From Phoronis ovalis (lineage: Eukaryota > Phoronida > Phoronidae), in contig JAOXYB010017642.1 in assembly GCA_028565635.1 (NCBI GenBank), forward strand, positions 1 through 18,638: a DNA stretch of 18,638 nt. Direction: 5' to 3'. The notes below the pieces were generated by a model, which saw nothing but the letters and a program-made list of their open reading frames with translations, had not been told where the DNA came from and made no database searches. Below are positions 1-8,500 of the stretch, piece after piece. The translations under genes were made by a program, and so were the position numbers. Every line of letters begins with the position of its first letter. Position 1 is the stretch's first letter.

Positions 1-17
1 CTGAGATATGAGCCGGC

Positions 18-65
18 CATGACCCTTACGGACAAGCTGTAGGCTGTCCATAAGTAAGGGTCATG
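18..65. repeat. Hairpin (imperfect inverted repeat)
   Basis: The 12-base arm CATGACCCTTAC (18-29) is complementary to GTAAGGGTCATG (54-65). GGACA (30-34) pairs with TGTCC (45-49), leaving a 10-base loop and a 4-base bulge. It lies just before the retrotransposon remnant and may belong to it or to another element cut by the window edge. Confidence 0.6.
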
Positions 66-167
66 CTTGCAGGACTACTAGGAATTAGACTATTAAAGAT
101 ATATGCCACAAGGGTTAGTCCTTAAAAGGATGTGATTCTCCAGCTGTACGTAGTACTAATCTCATGA

Positions 168-392
168 GTTCCTAGGGATCAAAGAATATGTAATGTTCTG
201 GAAGATGAATTTCACTTTCTTTTAGTCTGTCCATTATTCAACAGTCTTAGAAATGAGCACATACCTGAATATTTTAGCGATGAGCCATGTTTTGAAAAAA
301 AATTTGGTCTTATGTCTTCAGAAAATGAACATGTACATCGGGATATTGCCGTCTTTGTATACAAAGCAAAGGTTCACATAGCTACTTTGTAA
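168..392 (+). pseudogene. 3' end of a dead non-LTR retrotransposon reverse-transcriptase ORF
   Basis: An open frame of 74 codons ends in TAA at 390 and reads from VPRDQRICNVLEDEFHFLLV onward. The pattern of basic residues, then Cys, then E-D-E-x-H-F-L-x-x-C-P is the C-terminal zinc-binding tail seen after the reverse transcriptase domain in many non-LTR elements of molluscs and other invertebrates. The same tail continues with a short alpha-helical segment to the stop. A TGA at 165-167 lies directly upstream in frame, and no polymerase motifs are visible in the remaining 160 bases, so this is a 5'-truncated or decayed copy. The exact clade cannot be assigned from the tail alone. AATAAA motifs near 570 and 607 could be its own 3' end. 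Confidence 0.6.
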
Positions 393-1479
393 TATATGTA
401 TACAGTAGTACTTCTTGATTGTAAATAGCAACATTGCAATTTCAGGGGAATGTTTTCTAGATTTCATGTTTGTATTCTTATATATTATGTATTATATTAT
501 CATGCACTGTAGTTTGTAGATTGCACAAGCACAAGTAACACAAGGGCAAATTGCATATTGTTATTGTAAATAAATCATATACTTTATAATAATGTTTACT
601 TTTTAGTAATAAAGTAAATTATTAAAAGTAACTCGTAGAAGTAGAAAAAAATTTGTGATTTACAATTTTTATGGGCTCTCTCTTTCAAAGGTTCCTTAGG
701 GAAGTACTGTTAGGGAATTAGGAAATAAGCATTTCTATTTTAAACAATTTAATTGGCTATATAATTGTTAGTTTCAGACTGCATGTGTAGGAAATCTGTG
801 TGTGCACTTATATCTGATATTTATCAGTTTGATTTAATAAGTAAAAAGTCTATCCATCAAAAAGCCAGAAGGAACAAACCTTTAACCATAATGTCTGTCA
901 TAAAATATTACAGAAATTGAACAACCAAAACATGTGTTGCTGGCCAGGTTGTTTATTGTAATGTGAATTACATTGTTTAGCTGTAACACATAAATTTATC
1001 TAAAAGTAGTTACCGTACTTACTTCTCACTTGTAATTATAAAAAGATAGGTTGTCAACTCGAGGCAAATGAAAGACTGATATATTGTGTTTAAATTTATA
1101 AAAATCTGAATTATTCCATTTTAGCAATTGTTATAATTGTCTTGGTTTTGGATTCGTTCATTATTTAAATATCAAACATTCTTTAATCCACTCGTACCTT
1201 ATTGAAAAGGGACTTGCTATTATACCTCAGATTTTACCATTATTGTGTCTCAAAGCATTTTGTTTACATATTGTGAAACTAGGAAAAAATATGTTACAGG
1301 GTATTACCCCTCTACTCCCCCGTTATTTAAAAGATGGCCTTTACTCATAAATATATTTCTGGGACTAGTTCTGACTCAACATGCATTTAGACAATACTGG
1401 ATGTCTGTAGTTATAAATAGCACATCTATGAAGTGTCCCTATTCTCAGGTACCCTAATAATAAAGATATGTTTCAGGGC
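393..1479. other. Non-coding stretch, no gene seen
   Basis: AT-rich DNA with frequent stops in all frames. It could be the distal part of the first intron or the promoter region of the Rel gene, since the first coding exon of that gene is not identified. I searched for an ATG exon ending in a donor with one base of the next codon and found none that is convincing. The 70-codon open frame at 1245-1457 has no recognisable protein and no splice or promoter context. Confidence 0.5.
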
Positions 1480-1487
1480 AATGCCAG
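1480..1487. repeat. 8-bp target-site duplication, left (AATGCCAG)
   Basis: AATGCCAG here is repeated exactly at 1983-1990. The two copies directly flank the terminal inverted repeats of the element at 1488-1982. Confidence 0.85.
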
Positions 1488-1982
1488 CCCAGGGGGGGTG
1501 ACAGAGTCAGAATAGCTGGGTACGCTTGTTCGTTAAACAGGGCGAAAGGGTATGTTTTTCAGCATTCAGACAGGGCACCCAGTACGCCCTGAAAAGCGTA
1601 TAAAATAGCTTTAAACTCTTACAAAAATGAAAATTTAGTCCCAAAAATAATAAAAGGGTGTGTTTTTACTACCTTAATTATATTAAAATTAAGTCGTGTT
1701 ATTTTTTTCTAAGATTTTGTATTTTAATTTTGAACATTATGTTGCAAATCTTTTTAATTTATTGTACTATTTTGTTTTGACGACGTTTTTTTTTTTGGAC
1801 CTTTTTTTTTGGGAACCGTTTTTTTTTTGGTTGTCAATTTCTCTTGTTAAGGGTATGAGTTTTGAGCTCATAGGTCCCAATAATGGTAGGAATTTTGAGC
1901 TCCTAGGTCCCATAAAGGGGCTTTTTTTTTACCCTTCATAACGAACATGGATACCCAGTTATTCTAACTGTCGCCCCCCGGG
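1488..1982 (+). mobile_element. MITE-like non-autonomous DNA transposon, copy 1 (495 bp)
   Basis: The left end begins CCCAGGGGGGGTGACAG and the reverse complement of the right end begins CCCGGGGGGCGACAG. Both continue through AGAATA(G/A)CTGGGTA to TGTTCGTTA, giving terminal inverted repeats of about 45 bp. The element is bounded by a perfect 8-bp duplication (AATGCCAG). It has no transposase; the 81-codon open frame inside is a poly-T/Phe artefact. Long T tracts and a subterminal tandem repeat around GAGCTC lie in the right half. A second, reversed copy is at 3968-4399. An 8-bp duplication is compatible with hAT-like and several other DNA-transposon superfamilies, but the terminal bases do not decide between them, so I leave it unassigned. 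Confidence 0.88.
1853..1919 (+). repeat. Two-unit subterminal tandem repeat inside MITE copy 1
   Basis: Two units of about 33 bp each carry G-G-T-A, then TTTTGAGCTC, then TAGGTCCCA. The first unit has TCATAGGTCCC and the second TCCTAGGTCCC. The same unit is recognisable in copy 2 on the opposite strand near 4030-4110. Confidence 0.65.
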
Positions 1983-1990
1983 AATGCCAG
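1983..1990. repeat. 8-bp target-site duplication, right (AATGCCAG)
   Basis: Exact copy of 1480-1487, directly after the right terminal inverted repeat. Confidence 0.85.
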
Positions 1991-2185
1991 TCATGTTTGT
2001 TGCCGAAATACATTTCTTTATCAGTGAAGCTGGTGTAAGAAAAAAATATTTGTTTTTAGGCCTTATAATAATAACATTAAACAAACTGTCTGCACATTTT
2101 TTAATGTTTACATAACAGTATTTTAAAACATGTAATTAAATGTAGAAACTGAAACTTATGGAATTACCAAATCAAGTCTGGGTTG

Positions 2186-2202
2186 GTTGGCATGATGCCA
2201 AC
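2186..2202. promoter_or_regulatory. Perfect palindrome containing an NFI-type site
   Basis: GTTGGCAT-G-ATGCCAAC is a perfect 8-1-8 palindrome. Its core TTGGC-N5-GCCAA (2187-2201) is the full consensus for NFI/CTF. It lies 6 bp before a kappa-B palindrome and about 210 bp before the first visible Rel exon. Binding is inferred from the motif only. Confidence 0.4.
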
Positions 2203-2208
2203 TTTAGG

Positions 2209-2218
2209 GGGAATTCCC
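2209..2218. promoter_or_regulatory. Kappa-B consensus site 1, GGGAATTCCC
   Basis: This is a perfect palindromic match to the NF-kappa-B consensus GGGRNNYYCC. It lies upstream of, or in the first intron of, a gene that encodes a Rel protein. It also forms the left tip of a 49-bp imperfect palindrome, so it could instead be part of an old hairpin element. Confidence 0.5.
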
Positions 2219-2247
2219 AATATGGGCCAATTTTATTGGTTGATAAT

Positions 2248-2257
2248 GGGAATTTCC
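2248..2257. promoter_or_regulatory. Kappa-B consensus site 2, GGGAATTTCC
   Basis: This matches GGGRNNYYCC and starts 39 bp downstream of the start of site 1, in the opposite arm of the palindrome. Function is inferred from the motif and from its position next to the Rel exons. Confidence 0.5.
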
Positions 2258-2411
2258 AGTCCTTGTGAAACTGATGAGGTCATGGAATTGGTAAGGAAAT
2301 TTTTTAAGATATTCATTTATTAAAGCAAGGTCTGTGTTATCAGATGGTTCTTTTAAGATTCTGATTATATAGTAGCATTCAGGTTGTGTTTAAAAAAATA
2401 TTTCTGTATAG

Positions 2412-2525
2412 ATTTGGAAGATATAAGCTTCAGCAGTTCAGAAGTAGAACGGATGGCAGCTCAACTAATGACTGAAACAGGAGGTGTCCATTATGGAACT
2501 GCAACTGTCAATTTGGAAGATATAG
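2412..2525 (+). CDS. rel: Rel exon (first visible), acidic/Ser N-terminal segment
   Basis: The acceptor is TATAG and the donor is GTGAGT. The frame begins with the last two bases of a split codon, then [19 protein letters not shown], and ends with one base (phase 1 to phase 1, 114 nt). The 14-base string ATTTGGAAGATATA occurs at both exon ends (2412-2425 and 2511-2524), giving LEDI twice, 33 residues apart. It joins in frame to the next exon. It is the least conserved part of the model and is supported by splice signals and open frame alone. Confidence 0.8.
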
Positions 2526-5500
2526 GTGAGTGTTAGAATTTTAGTTACTGTATGTTACATGCTATGAAAACTGTTTTGGGGATTTAAATGTTCCTGTATT
2601 AGTAATTTAGATATTTTTATGTATGTAAAACAAGTTATTAAAGATGTAACCCACCTGATGCACTAAAATGAAAAAATAACATTAGCCTTTAAAATTTGAA
2701 TCGTTTAATTTTTGGAATTTTTGTATAAATTATTTTTCATATTAAATGTTGTACTGTAGTATCTTATGTTAAGTTGAAAGTTATGTAATAAGTGTCAAAC
2801 TGAAATTATTTGTACATATTACACTTAATTCGAGAAAATACACAGTTGCTGTCATGCAATTGCATTGACATGAAATGAAAAACACTCAATAGAAATCAAG
2901 AACTGAAAGACACAATTAGTCATGGTAATAGCATAGAGCTAATTCATGCCTGTCAAGCCCCCCTTTTTTGTGAGTCTCCCGTTTTGGGAGCCTAAAATCT
3001 GACATTTTTGAGTGAAACTTTGTCAAAATGTAAGTTTTACATTGTTAAGCTCCGATTCTAGAAGGATTAATCCAGTGAAATATTAGTAATTTGTAATTTG
3101 ATAACATAATAAAATGCTTTTACTGGTTACAATTTTAGAAGCCATGTTAAGGGGTGGTCAAACACCACTACTACCACAATACTCAGGAGCTCAGACTAGC
3201 ACCAGCATGAATCAAATGCAATCTCAGAAAATGCAACCTACACAGCAGCCAATACAACATGTTGCACACCAAGGTCATAAACAACAGTATATGTCAGTCC
3301 CTACTCAACAAGCAGTGGGTGAAACGTTTGCGCAAATTATAGAGCAGCCTCGCTCTCGCGGTCTCAGATTTAGGTATGAATGTGAAGGTCGTGCTGCAGG
3401 CAGTATACCTGGAGAGAACAGTTCAGCACAGTCTAAGACTTTCCCTAGTTTACAGGTATGCATATGAAGTTTTGTTTATTGACATTTACAGTTTAATGTG
3501 TGAAATATATGGTTATACGTGTATATTCATATAATATATGAAATGTATATTTAATAATTTTGATGATGGCGTTGATTTGTACCTATTGGTTAAATTTAAA
3601 GTGGTATGTAGTTTGAAATTAAAATATACATCTTAAGAGCTTTCAAGGAAGTTATTTGCTTTGAAGTAAGTAACTCCACTATTTATAGGAATACTACTTT
3701 TGTGAAGTAACTGCTGTACTAACCATTCACCTGCTGGGCTTGAAAATATTGTTCAATTGAAATGTTAGAATAAATTCTTTTTTTGACTAATATGTTTATT
3801 TTTAGATCCACAATCATCATGGAGCAGCTGTTGTGGTGGTTTCATGTGTCACGAAAGATGAATCGCCAAAACCTCACCCACACAATCTCGTTGGTAAAGA
3901 CTGTGGAGAGGGCGTGTGTACGGTGAAAGTAAAAGATGCGTCAAATCTGTTAACGTAAGTTAGATTTTGGGATGTGACTGTGATCTCGAATAGTTGGGCA
4001 CACTTGTCCATTATGAAGGGTAAAAATAGCCCCTGTTTTTACCTATGCGTTAGTTCATACCCTTTTTGGGATCTGATGAGCTCAAAATTCATACCCTTTG
4101 TGGGACATTATCCTATATTCAAGATGACAAACAACCATGTTTTTGAGCGTCTTTCTTTTAAGCAAGCAGACATCTGAAAACAATTATGGTAATATTGTTT
4201 CATTTTTTGGGACCAGGTAGTAAAAATACGTCCTTTTGTTGTTTTCAGGACCAAATTTTTGTTTTGCTAGATTTTTGAGTTATTTTATACCCTTTATGAG
4301 TTGTCCTGGATGCCCAGTCTAACTGCTGAAAAATATACCCTTTCACCCTGTTTCTTGTAACAAACATGTGTATCCAGCTATTCTGAGTGTCTCCCGGGGT
4401 TAGATTAGTCAATGTGACAGAGCAATGTCACATGCTATTAAAATGCTATATGAATAAGTAACATCTCAGTACTAAGGAAATATTTCAGCTGAGTAGCTGA
4501 AAACATTTTATATTTAATAAGTTATATGCTTATTTACATAAATTTAATTATTCTAGGTTTCCACAGCTAGGTATACAGTGCGCCAAGAAAAAAGACGTAG
4601 AAGGTGAACTGAAGAAACGAGAAAAAATCAGAGTTGACCCTTTTCAAAGTAAGAAGATGATTCTTGAGTTTTCGAGTAAAAATTCTATAATACTACAAAT
4701 AGTACATTCCCATTTCAACAACTTAAATTTTTGAGAATAGAATATCCAAAATATTTGAGAATTAAAAAAATCCTATCCAAACTTTACTGATTATATTAAA
4801 GGAAAACGGATGTGAAAAATGTTGGAGTGTTTGTAATTTTTGGCAAGTAGGTAACTAGCAGGCAAAAGTTTATTTTCAAGTAATAATTAATAAATATGTT
4901 TCATTTTCAGCTGGATTCAAACACAAAAAGTCATCCATAGATTTGAGTGTTGTGCGACTGTGTTTTCAAGTTTTTTTGCCTGATAACAAAGGAAAATTCA
5001 CGAGGATTTTAAAGCCGGTTGTTTCTCAGCCAATATATGATAAAAGTAAGTTAACATACTGGCAGACATGTATGTGATGCAATGTTGACAACAGTGGTAA
5101 TATTATCCTTTCCATGTGAAATTTTATGTTTTTAATTCTTAAAAGTGCAATTAACTAAGCAGGTTTTAATTTTTAGCATAAATTTAATCAAAACTTAATT
5201 TACATTTTAGGTTAAATGTTTTATTTTATAATTTGTTACTTTTTATGGGGAATTGTAAACAAGGCAGTTTAGCATTATATTTTTGTCTCAGTTAGATCCA
5301 AGCAGAAAGCAACTTTTAAAACAATACCCATTAGGTTACTTACAACAAAATATAATTTTCTGAAACAGCTTTCATTTATTTATAAAAAATTGTGCTCAAA
5401 AGTAAAGAGCCAGCAGTGATTTCAGCATTCTGTTCCAGAGTCTATCAGTGAACTTGCAATTGTACGCTGTGATCGCCATGCTGGATCAGCCGGAGGAGGA

Positions 5501-8500
5501 GATGAGGTGTTTATTTTGTGTGACAAGGTGAACAAAGGTCAGTAAATAAAAAGTACTGAAAAGTACTATTCAGCTATAATAATACTTTCCGTTTTAGAAA
5601 ATATAGTTCTTACTATCATGGTACTTGTTCTACAAACAAAAATGGAAATTATATAATGAATAAAGCATGGAAATAGTGTACTGTTGTGAGTGAATTCCCT
5701 TTTTAAACCAAACTGATTCTTTTTATTTCAAGGAACAAACTTGCATGATCTAGAAAATTTTTGAATATGTAAAAAAGCTGGTTTCTTTTTGCATTGTCTT
5801 GTTACCAAGATGGCACAATTGTTGATAATTACATGTATACTAACTAAGTGTAGTTTTATTGAAAATGACTTGTGTGTATCACTGACGTTGCCTTTGTTTA
5901 TACTTTTAGATGATATTGAAGTGCGGTTTTATCAGGAAGATCAGGATGGTGTATGCTGGGAAGGTTTTGGTGTATTTGGTCAAGGAGATGTACATCGACA
6001 GGTAAAATTGGCAATAAATATGAGGGATACTCATTCATTATTCGTCACAAAGCGTCAACTTCATCAAATTGCGAGTACAACTGTGGTTATTTCTTCAGAT
6101 ACCAGCTTGAATTAAAATCAGCAGTGGGAATCACGAAATTGTTCAAATTTCAGAATAAATATGTTCAGACTCACTGCAAGGCCCTTCTGTCAACATCTGT
6201 CTCATTTCTTTTCATCCTCTTCACTGGTTCTACTCATTGAATGAAAAACAACGAAAGCATACATTTTTAAAGGTGTGTAGTTACCTAAAAGTCATATTGC
6301 CAATCGCAAATGTTATTTTACCGCAGGAAAATTAACGTTACTTATTATTATGATTTATGCATACACAGCATTTTGCTAGACTGCACTTTAAGGTCTGCAC
6401 ATTTATTCCCACAAGTCAGTACAACATTGTCCATAGTGCCACTGGATGTTTATGAAAAAGAGATTTATCACAAAAACATACGGTAATAGCCAGATAATAA
6501 ATATATTTAATAATAAAAAAATTACCATCAGATGGAACAAATCAAATGTCGCTGAATATTTTTATTGTTGCATTCGTTCTGCCTTTATACATTTTACTAT
6601 TTATGAAGGTTGCCATTGTCTTCAAAACTCCTGAATACAAAGATCGCTATTTACAAAAGCCGGTACAGGTGCAGATGCAACTGAGGCGACCATCTGATAA
6701 AGAGACGAGCGAACCAAGATCTTTTCAGTACATTCCTAATGACATTGGTAAGCTTCTATTACTCATTGCAGTCTCATTGCACACCTTTTGTGCATTTGTT
6801 GTAGAACTGATGTACAAAGTTGATATATGGCTAAAATAAAACTTGTCAAATGAAATTGCTGTTAGCAACTCGTTTAAGATAATCTATTTATGCAGATAGA
6901 TTTACATTGATCCAGCTAAGTTTTGACTAAATACATTTATGCCCATGGAGTACTGTCAAATTGGAAATAATAGTATTACTTTTTTGCTAAAATATTATAC
7001 CTGGTACCTTTAAGGAAATTTATTGAGCATGTCCAGGATTTTCTAATTCAAATGGTAACTTGTTGCTGTCTGAATTATATTTTTCCTGTGTAATGCAAGA
7101 TCATAACGTTTGTACAATATCATATTACAGTTTTCTTATAATGAGATATTATTCTACTAGTTAAAAAGTGTCTACCGCCATCCAAATATTGAATTATATT
7201 GAGGAAATTATAACTTATAGTAACTACTGTGTATAAAAATGTGAAATAGTAGTTTACACTCAACGAATTTGTATCTTATGGTGCTTAAATGAAAACAGAA
7301 CAACATAAATAGGAAAATTACAGCAATTAATAAAGATGTGGTTTTCATTTCTTGCAGAAACTGTGGAAGCCAAGAGAAAAAGAAAAACTGTTCATTCATA
7401 TTTCACAGATTCAATGAAGGTTGAAGCTGCTGCTACAAATGTGAAAGGTAATTTAAATGTCATTGTGGAAATTATGTGTTGAAATGTAATCATCCAAGTA
7501 GAATCTCTGTGTTCTATGCACAATTCTTGCTGAAGTTCAGGGACATATCATCTATTATTTATACCCAAACCATGTATAAATTAAGTACATTTTTATACAC
7601 AGATAAATGCTTGCAAAGCACTGCCCGCCAAGATTGTAAAAGGTTTGTGGTATTTGTTGCAATGTTTTTAGGTATCAATATTTTGTATAATATCTCAGAG
7701 AACTAAAAGTTATCTTCAAGAGACACATCAGACAAACACATCAATTGTTATGACTTCAGGGAATAAAAGGGACTGAATTGTACATAGATGTTGTTTAATT
7801 GTATTTGATTTTTTATCTTATGAATCTATGGCCTTAAATGTATGCAGTAACGACTTATTTTAATCTTTATTTAGTATAATTTAATCCCATCATAGAAATA
7901 CAGTCTGTAGTTGTTACAAGGTTGTATCACTGTCATTATAAAGTAATAAACTTACATAACATGTACATATTAACTGTTATTGTAGCCGAAACTGATCAAC
8001 AAAAAGGAGAAATAAGGGACAGATTAATTAAAAAAGCCCAGCGTGGTTTGCATGGCAACTCTCTTCTGAAACAAGAAAGTAAGTATGTTTTATGTGGAAT
8101 ATAAATATTACCTGAATAATAATGTCATTTTAGGTAATCTCTTAAAACATCTCAGGGAAAGTTTTATAAGTATACCATGCATTATGCAAAGCAGACGATT
8201 TTAAGTGTTTTCTGTCTGTTATATGTTTAATGCTAATTCATGCAACTACAACTGTGTTGAAAGTGATGACATGTGAGATGTATTCATAAATTATAATATT
8301 AACTAAATTATATTGTAGACACTGGACTGCCAAGTTGTTCCTTTACTCAGACAAGTGGAACTATGGGAACTGCAGCAACAACTCCATTTGGACAAGTTGG
8401 ATTTGGAACTTCAATTCCTGGACAACAGGGCATATCTACTGTAATACCTTCATCTAGTGGACAAGCTAATTTGCAACAGGTGAGTAAGGTTTCTCACTGG

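Larger units (their letters stand above)
2209..2257. repeat. 49-bp imperfect palindrome carrying both kappa-B sites
   Basis: Arms 2209-2231 and 2235-2257 are complementary at about 18 of 23 positions and separated by 3 bp. The inner parts form an inverted CCAAT pair (CCAAT 2227-2231, ATTGG 2235-2239). Confidence 0.6.

Noticed and set aside
1696-1941. 81-codon open frame rich in Phe and Leu
   Set aside because: It is produced by T tracts inside MITE copy 1 and has no protein-like character.
2971-2994. Short hairpin CTCCC-GTTTT-GGGAG in a Rel intron
   Set aside because: A 5-bp stem is too short to be meaningful without conservation data.
3974-4177. 67-codon open frame
   Set aside because: It lies wholly inside MITE copy 2 and corresponds to non-coding terminal and subterminal repeat sequence.
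4412-4433. ATGTGACA / TGTCACAT inverted repeat just after MITE copy 2
   Set aside because: An 8-bp dyad outside the target duplication; probably chance and not part of the element.
5789-6240. Two overlapping open frames of 108 and 95 codons
   Set aside because: The first contains the true Rel exon 5910-6001 but reads through introns on both sides; the second is an off-frame shadow. Only the spliced exon is supported by family conservation.
7464-7706. Open frame of 76 codons in a Rel intron
   Set aside because: It lies between two phase-matched Rel exons, is not in frame with either and shows no domain.
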